The notes: generated from the letters alone by a model not told the origin. 64,000 bases of DNA from Azospirillum sp. TSH58 (GCF_003119115.1 NZ_CP022364.1:2060001-2124000), one strand, 5' to 3'; numbered from the stretch's first letter, positions 34,947 through 45,651 are shown. Numbers and translations: made by a program.

Positions 34947-35840
34947 TCAGAAGGCCGACTCCGCGACCTTCTTCACCAGGAAGTCGCGGAACACCGCGAT
35001 GCGCTTGGAATGGCGCAATTCCTCGGCGTAGACGAAGTAGGCGTCGACCTTCGGGCCGTCCACGTCGGGCAGGACGCGCGTCAGCTCCTTGCTGCCGTCC
35101 ACCAGGAAATCGGGCAGGGCGGCGATGCCCAGGCCGCTCTCCACGGCGCGGTACATGGCGTAGATGCTGTTGACCTGCAGGATCGGCTTGCGCGCGCTCG
35201 GGGCCGGGTCGCCCACCTCGTTGATCCAGTTGACGTTGGCGATCGGGGCGCGGACGTCCGGCGGATAGGCGACGATGTCGTGCCCGTCCAGGTCGGCGGG
35301 GATCTTCGGGGCGCCGCGCTTCTTCAGATAGTCCTGATGGGCGTAGAGGTGGAAATGCACCGACATCAGGTGGCGCTGGATCAGGTCGGGCTGGCGCGGC
35401 GTGTTCATGCGGATGGCGATGTCCGCCTCGCGCATCGCCAGATCCAGCTCGTTGTCGTCGATCAGCAGGGTGAGCTGGATGTCCGGATAGATCGACAGGA
35501 ACTCGTTGACGCGCGGGGTCAGCCAGGTCGAGCCGAAGGCCACCGTGGTGGTCACGCGCAGCGGCCCCTTCGGATGCTCCCGGCTTTCGGTCAGCATCGC
35601 TTCGGTCATCGACAGCTTGGCGAAGACGTCGCGGGCGGTGCGGTGCAGAAGCTCGCCCTGCTCGGTCAGGATCAGGCCGCGCGCGTGCCGGTGAAACAGC
35701 GGCACGCCCAGGCTCTCCTCCAGCGCGCTGATCTGGCGGCTGACCGCCGACTGGCTGAGGTTCAGCGTCTCGCCGGCGTGCGTGAAACTTCCAGCCTCGG
35801 CCACGGCGTGGAAGACCCGAAGCTTGTCCCAGTCCATCAT
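34947..35840 (-). CDS. LysR-family transcriptional regulator
   Basis: 297 residues. N-terminal winged helix (DKLRVFHAVAEAGSFTHAGE, NLSQSAVSRQISALEESLG) and a periplasmic-binding-protein-like effector domain (about 90-295). The target and effector are unknown. It is transcribed away from a small hypothetical gene at 36261. Two consecutive ATG codons (35840, 35837) are possible starts. Confidence 0.93.
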   Translation of the reverse strand: MMDWDKLRVFHAVAEAGSFTHAGETLNLSQSAVSRQISALEESLGVPLFHRHARGLILTEQGELLHRTARDVFAKLSMTEAMLTESREHPKGPLRVTTTVAFGSTWLTPRVNEFLSIYPDIQLTLLIDDNELDLAMREADIAIRMNTPRQPDLIQRHLMSVHFHLYAHQDYLKKRGAPKIPADLDGHDIVAYPPDVRAPIANVNWINEVGDPAPSARKPILQVNSIYAMYRAVESGLGIAALPDFLVDGSKELTRVLPDVDGPKVDAYFVYAEELRHSKRIAVFRDFLVKKVAESAF

Positions 35841-36260
35841 GCCTGTCTTGCTGCCCGCGCCCTGGCGGGGAGCCTCCCGTTCATTCTTGAAGACGGCGCA
35901 TAGCCGCCATGCTCATTTATACCGGGAACGCGCGGCGAACGCACCCCCAACCAAAGGCTCACCGCACGAAAAAGAGCCAAGCTTGGTAAGAATTTTCCTT
36001 TGTGCTGCGAAGAGCGCACATTTCTTTATCCCGCATTGTGGGATTTTTGCCGTTCCCGCAACCGAAGGACGACTTCGCGGCGCTGGATTTGCTCGGACGA
36101 TAATCGAGGCCCGGCGCGGGACCGGGAGACTCGGGCCAGCGAAGCCTGGGAAGGCGCATCCCCCTTGTTGCGCCGGGGCTTCCCCCCTTGCGCCGTTGCG
36201 CCGGACGGCGGACGGGTCGCAAATCGGGGGTGAGGCGGATTTGGGAAGGAGGGGGTCCGA
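35841..36260. other. Divergent intergenic region with + strand hairpins
   Basis: 420 bases. It holds a perfect palindrome CCAAGCTTGG (35977-35986), a TGTGC/GCACA hairpin (36001-36020) and a terminator-like hairpin ATCCC/GGGAT followed by T (36028-36048, plus strand). No gene was found. Confidence 0.5.
36028..36048 (+). terminator. Orphan terminator-like hairpin
   Basis: ATCCC-gcattgt-GGGAT followed by four more T residues. No plus-strand gene precedes it, so it may end a short RNA or a leader. Confidence 0.4.
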
Positions 36261-36506
36261 ATGCCCGATCAGCATCAGCCGGCGCTCACCCGCGATCAGG
36301 TCATCGACATCTGCGGGCGCCTGGACGACATGCGCATCGCCAGCATCATCGGCACGGGCGCAACGCCCGCCGAACTGATGGAGGCCACCAGCTGGACCGG
36401 CGCCGACGATTACATGGGGGAGGCGACGCGGCATCCCCCCTCGGGACGGGTCGCCCGGCTCCTGGAGCTTCTCAAGGCCGACGAGCCGGACTGGGAGGAC
36501 CGCTGA
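36261..36506 (+). CDS. Small hypothetical protein
   Basis: 81 residues, acidic and probably helical (ALTRDQVIDICGRLDDMRIA; ELMEATSWTGADDYMGEAT). No family recognised. A strong ribosome-binding site (GGAAGGAGG) supports the ATG at 36261. It is convergent with the MFS gene. Confidence 0.68.
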   Translation: MPDQHQPALTRDQVIDICGRLDDMRIASIIGTGATPAELMEATSWTGADDYMGEATRHPPSGRVARLLELLKADEPDWEDR

Positions 36507-36549
36507 TCCGGCCCCCGCTGTTCCGGCCCCCCGCTGTTCCGGCTGCGGT

Positions 36550-37989
36550 TCAGTCGGCGGCTTCGAGCGCGCGCGGCGGTTCCTTGGCCCGCGCGCGGGC
36601 GCGGTGGCCGCTGATCTCCGCGCCGGCGTCGGGCGGCAGCCGCAGGAAGAACAGGGCCGACACGCAGGCCATCGCCCCGACTGTGACGAAGGCCGGCACG
36701 AAGTCGGTGGGCGTCAGCGGGGCGCCGGGGCCGCTGGTGACGCTCTGCGTCAGGTGCAGAACCGTCGCCCCGACCGCCACGCCCAGGCTGAGCGAGACCT
36801 GCTGCATCACGCTGGCCAGCGTGTTGGCGCGGCTCAGGCACGCCTTGGGCACCTCGGCGTAGGCCAGGCTGTTCAGGCCGGTGAATTGCAGCGAGCGGAA
36901 GAAGCCGCCCATCAGCAGCGCCCCCAGGATGACCCAGTGCGCCGTCTCGGGCCGGAAGGCGGCGTAGCTCGCCAGGATCAGGCCGCTGAGCAGCGCGTTG
37001 GCGGTCAGCACCCGGCGGAAGCCCAGCCGGCGCAGGATGGGGCCGGCCAGCGCCTTCATGGTCAACGCCCCGGCGGCCCCGGCGAAGGTCAGCGCCCCGG
37101 ACTCGAAGGGCGTGCGCCCGAAGCCGACCTGCAGCATCAGCGGCATCAGGAAGGGCACGGCGCCGATGCCGATGCGGAACAGCGTGCCGCCCATGACCGA
37201 GGCGAAGTAGGTCGGCAGCCGCAGCAGCGAGGGGTCGAGCACCGGCCGCTCCATCCCGCGGGCGTGGCGCAGATAGAGCCACGCGGCGGCGAAGCCCAGC
37301 CCCAGCACCCCGGCGACCGCGGCGGGCGGCAGCACGCCGCGGCCGACATTCTCCAGCCCGAACATCAGCGCGGCCAGGGCCAGCGCGCTCAGCATGAAGC
37401 CGCGGCCGTCGAAGGGATCGCGCTCGGTTTCCCGCACGTTGGGGATCAGGGTCAGCACCAGCGCGATCCCGATCAGCCCGATCGGCACGTTGATGTAGAA
37501 GATCCAGCGCCAGGAGGCGTAGGTGGCGATGAAGCCGCCGACCAGCGGCCCCAGCGCCGGACCGATCAGCGCCGGCAGGGTCATCTGGGCCATGGCGGCG
37601 ACCAGCTTCTCCTTGGGCACCGTCTTCAGCAGGATCAGCCGCCCGACCGGCACCATCATCGCCCCGCCCAGCCCCTGGACGATGCGCGCGCCCACCAGCT
37701 CGTACAGCCCGTCCGCCTGACCGCAGAGGATCGAGCCGACGGTGAACACTCCGATGGCCGCCGCGAAGACCGTCCGCGTGCCGTAGCGGTCGGCCATCCA
37801 GCCGCTGACCGGCAGGAACACCGCCAGCGCCAGCATGTAGGAGGTCATGGCGAGGCTGAGGCGCAGCGGGTCCTCGCCCATCGACCGCGCGATCTCGGGC
37901 AGGGCGGTGGCGATCACCGTCGCGTCCAGATTCTCCATGAACAGGGCGCAGGCGATGATGAAGGGAATGAAGCGGGTGGCGCGGGGCAT
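36550..37989 (-). CDS. MFS drug-efflux transporter (DHA2/EmrB family)
   Basis: 479 residues with about 14 hydrophobic segments, the DHA2 arrangement. Motifs LDATVIATALPEIARSMG (helix 1), SGWMADRYGTRTVF (motif A) and the loop GPALGPLVGGFIATYASWRW (motif C, antiporters) are clear. It should be a proton-driven multidrug exporter. It lies about 105 bases downstream of the crotonase gene on the same strand. Confidence 0.93.
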   Translation of the reverse strand: MPRATRFIPFIIACALFMENLDATVIATALPEIARSMGEDPLRLSLAMTSYMLALAVFLPVSGWMADRYGTRTVFAAAIGVFTVGSILCGQADGLYELVGARIVQGLGGAMMVPVGRLILLKTVPKEKLVAAMAQMTLPALIGPALGPLVGGFIATYASWRWIFYINVPIGLIGIALVLTLIPNVRETERDPFDGRGFMLSALALAALMFGLENVGRGVLPPAAVAGVLGLGFAAAWLYLRHARGMERPVLDPSLLRLPTYFASVMGGTLFRIGIGAVPFLMPLMLQVGFGRTPFESGALTFAGAAGALTMKALAGPILRRLGFRRVLTANALLSGLILASYAAFRPETAHWVILGALLMGGFFRSLQFTGLNSLAYAEVPKACLSRANTLASVMQQVSLSLGVAVGATVLHLTQSVTSGPGAPLTPTDFVPAFVTVGAMACVSALFFLRLPPDAGAEISGHRARARAKEPPRALEAAD

Positions 37990-38095
37990 GGCGGGGCGAA
38001 GCGATGGGGCGATGGGACGGGGATGACGTTCCCAATCTGGACTTCCCCCGTCCGGAAACCATCGCTATGGGGTGAACCCTGGCATGCGCGGGCGC

Positions 38096-38875
38096 TCACC
38101 GCCCCTTGAACACCGGCTTGCGTTTCTCCAGGAACGCCCGGTAGCCCTCGCGGAAATCCTCCGTGCCGAAGCAGTGGTAGCATTCGGCGATCTCCGCCTC
38201 CGACAGCGGGGCCGGGTCGGACAGGCGGCGGACGAACTGCTTGTGCAGCCGGGCGGCCAGCGGGGCGCCCCCGGCGATGCGTTCGCAGGTCGCGGCGATC
38301 TCGTCCTCGAAGGTTTCCTCGGCCACGAGGCGGTGGACCAGCCGCTTGTCCTTGGCCTCCTCCGCGCCGAAGACGCGGCCCTCCAGCAGGATCTCCAGCG
38401 CCGCCGGACCGCCCGCGATGTCGTGGAGCAGCTTCAGCTCGGGCAGCGCCATGGAGATGCCGAGCCGGCTGACCGGAACGCCGAAGCGGCTGCCGGCGGT
38501 GCAGACCCGCAGGTCGCAGGCCAGCGCCACGGCCAGACCGATGCCGCAGCAGGCGCCCTGGATGGCCGCCAGCGTCGGGTGCGGCAACTCGCGGAGCAGG
38601 GACAGCCCCTCGTCCATCAGCACGCCGTAGTCGGCGCCCTGCTCGGGGCTGTTGCGCTCCGTCTCGAATTCGGAGATGTCGGCGCCGGGGCTGAAGGCCC
38701 GCCCGCCGGCCCCGCGCAGCACGACCGCGCGCACCGTGTCGTCGGCGCCGAGCTGGCGCAGCAGCGGGATCAGCGCCTGCCACATCGGCTTGTCGAAGGC
38801 GTTCAGCTTGTCGGGATTGCTGAGCGTCAGCGTGGCGACGACGCCGTCGCGCGTCAGGGTCACGGTGCCGGCCAT
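38096..38875 (-). CDS. Enoyl-CoA hydratase/isomerase family protein
   Basis: 259 residues, crotonase fold. Oxyanion-hole segments AFSPGADISEF and ACCGIGLAVALACDLRV are present. Of the two catalytic glutamates of true hydratases one position appears kept only in part (GVPVSRLGISMALPEL), so the reaction is uncertain; isomerase or another CoA chemistry is possible. The C-terminus (FGTEDFREGYRAFLEKRKPVF) is typical. Confidence 0.88.
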   Translation of the reverse strand: MAGTVTLTRDGVVATLTLSNPDKLNAFDKPMWQALIPLLRQLGADDTVRAVVLRGAGGRAFSPGADISEFETERNSPEQGADYGVLMDEGLSLLRELPHPTLAAIQGACCGIGLAVALACDLRVCTAGSRFGVPVSRLGISMALPELKLLHDIAGGPAALEILLEGRVFGAEEAKDKRLVHRLVAEETFEDEIAATCERIAGGAPLAARLHKQFVRRLSDPAPLSEAEIAECYHCFGTEDFREGYRAFLEKRKPVFKGR

Positions 38876-38948
38876 GGCGTGTCGGGCTCCCCATCCATTC
38901 GGTTGCGTATGGGGCAGACCACAAACACCCGCGGCCCCGTTCCGTCAA

Positions 38949-38996
38949 GGGCTTCCCTCGGGGCTTCCCTCGGGGCTTCCCTTGGGGCTCCCCTTG
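38949..38996. repeat. 12-base tandem repeat, four copies
   Basis: GGGCTTCCCTCG occurs four times (two perfect, two with changes), in the intergenic region between the crotonase and the divergent binding-protein gene. Confidence 0.8.
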
Positions 38997-39089
38997 GGAC
39001 TTCGCGAATGCCGCATCGGCGCTGGACCACGGGGCCGCGGGTCCCCATAGTTCGTAGCCGGGACTTCACCGGACGGAGACGACGCCGCG

Positions 39090-40778
39090 ATGCAAACGGG
39101 ATTGGCGCGAACGGGATTGGCCGCTTTCACCCTGGCCGCCGCTCTGGCCGCCCCCACCATTGCCACCCCGGCGCTGGCGGCGAAGGACGAATTGGTGATC
39201 GGCATGACCCAGTTCCCGTCCAACTGGCACCCCTCCATGGAAGCGATGATGGCGAAGAGCTACGTCCTGTCCATGGCGCGCCGGCCCTTCACCGCCTACG
39301 ACCCCGACTGGCGGCTGACCTGCCTGCTCTGCACCGAGCTGCCGGCCTTGGACAAGGGCACGGCGGAGGTCGAGACGCGGGCCGACGGCAAGAAGGGCAT
39401 CAAGGTCACCTACACCATCAACCCCAAGGCGACCTGGGGCGACGGCACGCCGGTGACGACCGAGGACGTGCTGTTCACCTGGACGGTCGGCAAGCACCCG
39501 CAGAGCGGCTACAGCAACTTTGACCTGTTCGCCCGCGACATCGTGGCGATCGAGGCAAAGGACGAGCGCACCTTCACCATCCACCGCGACAAGGCGGTGT
39601 GCAGCTACGCCGAGATCAACGACTTCGAGATCCTGCCCGCCCATCTCGAGCGCGCGGTGTTCGAGGCCGACCCGGCGACCTACCGCAACCGCTCCAAATA
39701 CGAGACCGACACGACGAACCCCGGCCTGTGGTTCGGCCCCTACCGCATCGCCCAGGTCGAGCCGGGCAGCCATGTGGTGCTGGAGCCCAACCCGACCTGG
39801 TGGGGCGCCAAGCCGGCCTTCAAGCGGGTGATCGTGAAGTCCATCGAGAACACCGCCGCGCTGGAGGCCAACCTGCTGGCCGGGCAGGTCGACATGGTGC
39901 CGGGGGAGACCGGCCTGCCGCTCGACCAGGTGCTCGCCTTCGAGAAGCGGCACGGCAGCCGCTACAACGTCTTCTACAAGCCGGGCCTGTTCTTCGAGCA
40001 TGTCGAGCTGAACCTCGACAACCCGGCGCTGGCCGACGTGCGGGTGCGCCGGGCGCTGCTCCACGCCATCGACCGCGAGGCGATCTCCAAGCAGCTCTAC
40101 GACGGGCGCCAGCCGGTGGCCCACAACGAGATCAGCCCGCTCGACCGCGTGCACGCGCCGGGCTACCCGACCTACGCCTTCGACCCGGCGCTGGCCGGCC
40201 GGCTGCTGGACGAGGCGGGCTGGAGCGAGCGGCGCGCCGGGGTGCGCCACAACGCCAAGGGGGAGCGGCTGTCGCTGGAGATCATGACGACCGCCGGCAA
40301 CCGCTCCCGCGAGGTGTTGCAGCAGGTGCTCCAGGCGCAGTGGCGGCAGGCCGGGGTCGAGGTGCGCATCGTCAACGAGCCGGCCCGCGTCCTGTTCGGC
40401 GACACGCTGGAGAAGCGCCGCTTCAAGTCGATGGCGCTGTTCGCCTGGATCAGCGCGCCGGAGAACATCCCGCGCACCATCCTGCATTCCAGCATGATTC
40501 CGACGGAGGCCAACAACTGGGCGGGCCAGAACTACACCGGCTACCGGAACCCGGAGATGGACAAGGTCCTGGAGGACCTGGAGCATGTCTGCGAGCCCGA
40601 CGCCAACCGCGCGCTGTGGGCGAAGCTGCAGACGCTCTACGCCCAGGACCTGCCGAACCTGCCGCTGTTCTTCCGCGCCGACCCGTTCATTTTGCCGCCC
40701 TGGCTGGACGGGGTGGTGCCGACCGGGCATCTGGATTCCAGCACGCTGTGGATCGAGACGTGGAAGGCGAAGGAGTGA
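39090..40778 (+). CDS. ABC transporter substrate-binding protein, family 5
   Basis: 562 residues. Signal peptide (LAAFTLAAALAAPTIATPALA), then a DppA/OppA-like fold (VIGMTQFPSNWHP at the start; WFGPYRIAQVEPGSHVVLEPN and VRRALLHAIDREAISKQLYDG inside). It binds peptides or related solutes in the periplasm. Two DppBC permease genes follow; no ATPase gene is present nearby. Confidence 0.93.
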   Translation: MQTGLARTGLAAFTLAAALAAPTIATPALAAKDELVIGMTQFPSNWHPSMEAMMAKSYVLSMARRPFTAYDPDWRLTCLLCTELPALDKGTAEVETRADGKKGIKVTYTINPKATWGDGTPVTTEDVLFTWTVGKHPQSGYSNFDLFARDIVAIEAKDERTFTIHRDKAVCSYAEINDFEILPAHLERAVFEADPATYRNRSKYETDTTNPGLWFGPYRIAQVEPGSHVVLEPNPTWWGAKPAFKRVIVKSIENTAALEANLLAGQVDMVPGETGLPLDQVLAFEKRHGSRYNVFYKPGLFFEHVELNLDNPALADVRVRRALLHAIDREAISKQLYDGRQPVAHNEISPLDRVHAPGYPTYAFDPALAGRLLDEAGWSERRAGVRHNAKGERLSLEIMTTAGNRSREVLQQVLQAQWRQAGVEVRIVNEPARVLFGDTLEKRRFKSMALFAWISAPENIPRTILHSSMIPTEANNWAGQNYTGYRNPEMDKVLEDLEHVCEPDANRALWAKLQTLYAQDLPNLPLFFRADPFILPPWLDGVVPTGHLDSSTLWIETWKAKE

Positions 40779-40797
40779 ATTCCGCTTTGCAAATTCT

Positions 40798-40912
40798 CCC
40801 TCTCCCCCCCGGGGAGAGGGTTGGGGTGAGGGGGGTGAGCTTGTGCCGGACGCCTCGTCCCGCCGATCCCCCTCACCCTTCCCTCTCCCCGGGGGGAGAG
40901 GGTATCGGCACG
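40798..40912. repeat. GC-rich palindromic repeat, family B
   Basis: 115 bases. Two hairpins of the CCCTCTCCCC/GGGGAGAGGG kind, with outer arms that also pair (GGGGTGAGGGGG and CCCCCTCACCC). Between the binding-protein and permease genes. Related short copies at 52005-52027 and 59380-59402. Confidence 0.75.
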
Positions 40913-40931
40913 ATGGAAGCGCTCCGCCTCC

Positions 40932-41893
<962 letters not shown>

Positions 41894-41897
<4 letters not shown>

Positions 41898-42817
41898 GGG
41901 CCGGGCGCTTGAAGGCCGGGCGCTTGAAGGCCGGGCGCTTCCTGCGGCGCTTCGCCCGCCACCGGCTGGCCGTGGCCAGCGCCCTGCTGCTGCTCGTCCT
42001 GGCCGTCGCCGCGGCGGCCGCACCCTGGGTGGAGTCCTGGCTGGGGGTGGAGGCGACGGGCATCAGCCTGCTCGACCGCTTCGGCCCGCCCTCGGCCCTG
42101 CACCCGCTGGGCACGGACGAGCTGGGGCGCGACGTGCTGGTGCGGCTGCTCTATGGCGGGCGGGTGTCGCTGTTCGTCGGCGTGGCGGCGGCGCTGGCCT
42201 CCGCCGTCATCGGCACGGGGATTGGGCTGCTGGCCGGCTATTTCGGCGGGCGGCTCGACGACCTGCTGATGCGGGTTACGGACGGGCTGATCGCGCTGCC
42301 GCTGCTGCCGCTGCTGATCGTGCTGGGCGCCATCGACCTGACTCGGCTGGGCATCCCGCCGGAGGTCGCGGGGGCGGAGGACGCCAGCCTGCTGCGCATC
42401 GTGGTGCTGGTGGCGCTGTTCGGCTGGACGACGGTGGCGCGGCTGGTGCGCGGCGCCACCCTGTCGGCGCGGCGGCGCGACTATGTGCGGGCGGCGGTGG
42501 CGATGGGGGCGGGCAGCCGCCGCATCATGCTGGCCCACATCCTGCCGAATGTCGCCGCCCCCGCCGTGGTGGCGACGACGCTGACGGTCGGCAACGTGAT
42601 CCTGCTGGAGTCGGTGCTGAGCTTCCTCGGCCTCGGCATCCAGCCGCCGCTGCCCTCCTGGGGCAACATGCTGACCAACGCGCAGGAGCTGGTGGGGACG
42701 GCCCCCCTGCTGGCGGTGTGGCCGGGGCTGTTGATCTTCCTGACGGTGATCGCCGTCAACCTGCTGGGCGACGGGTTGCAGGACGCGCTGGACCCAAGGG
42801 TGGTGGGGAAGAGGTAG
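41894..42817 (+). CDS. ABC permease, DppC type
   Basis: 307 residues. N-terminal helix, then LGTDELGRDVLVRLLYGGRVSL and the ATPase-contact segment RRRDYVRAAVAMGAGSRRIM, typical DppC. Starts with GTG overlapping the dppB-like stop. The first 14 codons are made of a 15-base tandem repeat (AGRLK twice and AGRF), which lengthens the cytoplasmic tail. Confidence 0.92.
41899..41940. repeat. 15-base tandem repeat at the start of the DppC-like gene
   Basis: GGCCGGGCGCTTGAA occurs twice in full plus 12 bases of a third copy, in frame. Confidence 0.8.
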
Positions 42818-42842
42818 GAAGGTCGATGTTTGGATACGTATT

Positions 42843-42953
42843 GCCCCCTCCCTAACCCTCCCCCGCTGTCGCAGGGGAGGGGATAAAGCTCCCTCCCCTG
42901 CGACAGCGGGGGAGGGAAGGGGCCCGCGGCGAAGCCGTGGGAAGGGTGGGGGC
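42843..42953. repeat. GC-rich palindromic repeat, family A
   Basis: 111 bases between the permease and PrcB-like genes. Outer arms GCCCCCTCCC and GGGTGGGGGC, inner CCCCGCTGTCGCAGGGG and CCCCTGCGACAGCGGGG. Confidence 0.8.
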
Positions 42954-42964
42954 AAGTGCCCCTC

Positions 42965-43441
42965 TCACTTCTCCCGCTGAAACTTCGCCGCTCCCGCCGC
43001 CAGCGGAAGCAGCCGCACCGCATAAGGCGACGTCTGCATCTGCGCCACCGCCTGGGCCGGGCCCGGAACGCGCTCGCGGTAGCCGACGACCACATCGCCG
43101 CCGGCCGCCCGCGCGCTGACGATGGACACGCCGTAGCCGCCGGTGTCGCGCGGGCCGAGGAAGACCGCCGCGGCCATGCGGTCGCCGGGCAGGGGACCCG
43201 GCGCCGCCTCGCCGACGCGGGCCCACAGATCGTTCCATTCCTGCGGGTTGCGGGCGACCACATAGGCGCGCTCGTAGGCCTGGCTGCGGTCGCCCTGCCA
43301 ATAGGTGCCGGGATCGGCGTCGGCGGGAAGCAGGGACTGCGGCTCCGTGCCGTCCGGAGCGGTCTGGCAGGCGCCCAGCAGGGGGAGCGTGGCGAGGGCG
43401 AGAAGGATGGCGGCGGTGGGGCGGTTCATGGCAAGGCGCAT
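42965..43441 (-). CDS. Lipoprotein with PrcB-like C-terminal domain
   Basis: 158 residues. Lipoprotein signal (ILLALATLPLLGACQ, lipobox LGAC). The remainder (ERAYVVARNPQEWNDLWARV, AAAVFLGPRDTGGYGVSIVS, GYRERVPGPAQAVAQMQTSPYA) is the pattern of the PrcB C-terminal domain. Function unclear; the fold is known from a protease-complex subunit. Alternative ATG at 43429. It starts just after a GST gene. Confidence 0.82.
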   Translation of the reverse strand: MRLAMNRPTAAILLALATLPLLGACQTAPDGTEPQSLLPADADPGTYWQGDRSQAYERAYVVARNPQEWNDLWARVGEAAPGPLPGDRMAAAVFLGPRDTGGYGVSIVSARAAGGDVVVGYRERVPGPAQAVAQMQTSPYAVRLLPLAAGAAKFQREK

Positions 43442-43449
43442 GCGGCGGC

Positions 43450-44070
43450 TCACTCCGGCACCGCCATGCCGCGCTTGACCGCCGGGCGCTCGGCGACCGC
43501 GGCGTGCCAGCGCTTCAGGTTGGGGTAGCGGTCCAGCACGTTGCCCTCCGCCTTGGCGGCCACGGCCACGAAGGGGAAGCAGGCGATGTCGGCGATGGAA
43601 TAGGCGCCGCCGGCCAGATACTCCGACCCGCCCAAACGCTCCTCCATCGCGGCGTGGATGCGCTGCAGCTCGCCTTTGAAATAGTCGATGGCGTAGGGGA
43701 TTTTCTCCGGCGCCATGACGGCGAAGCGGAACTTGCTCAGGCCCGAGGGGCCGAGGTCGCTGACGCCCAGCATCAGCCAACTCATCGCCTCCGCCCGCTC
43801 GTCCTCGTCCTCGGGCAGCAGGCGGCCGGTGCGCTCCGCGTAGTGCAGCAGGATGGCCCCCGACCCGAACAGGCGGCGCTTCCGCCCGCCGGGCAGGTCC
43901 TCGACGACCGCCGGGATCTTGCCGATCGGGCTGACCGCCAGATAGTCGGGCTGACGGCCTTCGCCGGCCACGAGGTCGACCTTGTGGACCTTGTAGGTGA
44001 GACCCAGCTCTTCCAGCAGGATCGAAGCCTTTTGCCCATTCGGCGAGGCGAAGGTGTAGAGCGTGATCAT
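43450..44070 (-). CDS. Glutathione S-transferase family protein
   Basis: 206 residues. N-terminal thioredoxin-like part (MITLYTFASPNGQKASILLE, SPIGKIPAVVED) and C-terminal helical part ending LDRYPNLKRWHAAVAERPAV. It resembles the YghU/YfcG class, which act on disulfides. The ATG at 44070 follows AGGGA. Confidence 0.9.
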   Translation of the reverse strand: MITLYTFASPNGQKASILLEELGLTYKVHKVDLVAGEGRQPDYLAVSPIGKIPAVVEDLPGGRKRRLFGSGAILLHYAERTGRLLPEDEDERAEAMSWLMLGVSDLGPSGLSKFRFAVMAPEKIPYAIDYFKGELQRIHAAMEERLGGSEYLAGGAYSIADIACFPFVAVAAKAEGNVLDRYPNLKRWHAAVAERPAVKRGMAVPE

Positions 44071-44209
44071 CGGTGCCCGTCCCTGGAGCCTGTTCCTTTG
44101 CCATGTCCGCAAAGGCGTTCAACAGGCGCCAGTTTCGCCGATTTGCGCGCGGAAGGCCAGAGGCAGGCAAAAAGCGCCTTTTTGCCTGCCGATCACGCGG
44201 TTTCCACGC

Positions 44210-45616
44210 TTACACCGCGCGGCTGTGCTTTCCGGCGCCGGTGGACAGGTAGGTGTCGAAGCGCGCGGCGACGATGCGCATCAGCGGGCGGGCGGGCTCC
44301 GGTACATGGACGCGGCGGCCCTCCACCACGGCGACCCCGTCGGCCACCAGATCGGCCATGGCCTCCAGGTCGGCGTCGAAGGTCCCGGCGGCCAGCCCGT
44401 GGGCCTCGGCCACCGCGCCGACGTCCACCGACAGGTCGCACATCAGCCGCACGATCAGATCGCGGCGCAGCCGGTCGTCGGCGGTCAGCGTCAGCCCCTT
44501 GCCGGTCGGGAAGGTCCCGGCCTCGACGGCCTGGGCGTACTGGTCGAAGGGAACGGCGTTCTGCACATAGCCCTGCGGCAGCGCCCCGATGGAGGAGGCG
44601 CCGAAGCCCAGAAGCACCTCCGCGTCGTCGGTCGTGTAGCCCTGGAAGTTGCGGCTGAGCCGCCCCTCGGCCTGCTGCACGGCCAACTCGTCGTCGGGCC
44701 GGGCGAAATGGTCGAGGCCGATGGGCTGGAAGCCGGCGTCGGTCAGCACCCCGGCGATGGCCGCGAACTGCTCCCACCGGCCGAGCGTGCCGGCGAGCGC
44801 CGACTCGTCGATCTTCTTCTGGTGCGTCTTCATCCACGGCACATGGGCGTAGCCGAAGACCGACAGCCGGTCCGGCGCCATGGTCAGGGCGATCTCCGCG
44901 GAGCGCGCGACGCTCTCCACCGACTGGCCGGGCAGGCCGTACATCAGGTCGAGGTTGATGTGGCGGATGCCGTTGGCGCGCAGCCACTCCAGCGCCTGCT
45001 CGGTCTGCTCCCGCGGCTGGATGCGGTTGATGGCCGCCTGCACCCCGGCGTCGAAGTCCTGCACGCCGAGCGAGGCGCGGTTGACCCCGGCGCGGCCGAG
45101 CGCCTCGGCCATCGCGCGGGTCAGGGTGCGCGGGTCGATCTCCACCGCGATCTCCGCGTCCGCCGTCACGTCGTAGCGCTCGCGCAGCAGGGCGATCAGC
45201 GATTCGAAATCGTCCGGCGCCATCATGGTCGGGGTGCCGCCGCCGAAATGGATGTGCCGCACCCGCAGCCGTCCGGAGATGCGGTCGGCGACCATGCCGA
45301 TCTCGCGCCGCAGATGGCCGAGATACTCGGCGATGGGGGCGTAGCGGGCGACGATCTTGGTGTGGCAGCCGCAGTACCAGCACATCTTCGCGCAGAAGGG
45401 GACGTGCAGGTAGAGAGACCCCGTGTGGGCGGCCGTGTCCAGCTCCGCCAGCCAGCCCGCGTAGCGCTCCGCCCCCACGGCGGCGGTGAAGTGCGGCGCC
45501 GTCGGGTAGCTGGTGTAGCGGGGCACCCGCAGCCCGTCGTACTTGGCGAGCAGGGCGGCGTTCAGCGGGGCGGTCGGGGCGGCGGTGGCGCAGGCCATGG
45601 GGGAGATCGCGTTCAT
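44210..45616 (-). CDS. hemN: Oxygen-independent coproporphyrinogen III oxidase
   Basis: 468 residues. Radical-SAM enzyme that makes protoporphyrinogen IX without oxygen. 4Fe-4S cysteines C75, C79 and C82 plus C84 (FCAKMCWYCGC), HIHFGGGTPT and INLDLMYGLPGQ are diagnostic. The ATG at 45616 is preferred to a GTG at 45658, because that GTG lies inside an FNR-type box. No ribosome-binding site precedes the ATG. Confidence 0.97.
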   Translation of the reverse strand: MNAISPMACATAAPTAPLNAALLAKYDGLRVPRYTSYPTAPHFTAAVGAERYAGWLAELDTAAHTGSLYLHVPFCAKMCWYCGCHTKIVARYAPIAEYLGHLRREIGMVADRISGRLRVRHIHFGGGTPTMMAPDDFESLIALLRERYDVTADAEIAVEIDPRTLTRAMAEALGRAGVNRASLGVQDFDAGVQAAINRIQPREQTEQALEWLRANGIRHINLDLMYGLPGQSVESVARSAEIALTMAPDRLSVFGYAHVPWMKTHQKKIDESALAGTLGRWEQFAAIAGVLTDAGFQPIGLDHFARPDDELAVQQAEGRLSRNFQGYTTDDAEVLLGFGASSIGALPQGYVQNAVPFDQYAQAVEAGTFPTGKGLTLTADDRLRRDLIVRLMCDLSVDVGAVAEAHGLAAGTFDADLEAMADLVADGVAVVEGRRVHVPEPARPLMRIVAARFDTYLSTGAGKHSRAV

Positions 45617-45651
45617 GGCGGGGAGGATCGTGCAGACCGCCTCTCGCCGCT

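Noticed and set aside
38949..38996. Possible CRISPR array
   Set aside because: Units are contiguous 12-base repeats without spacers.
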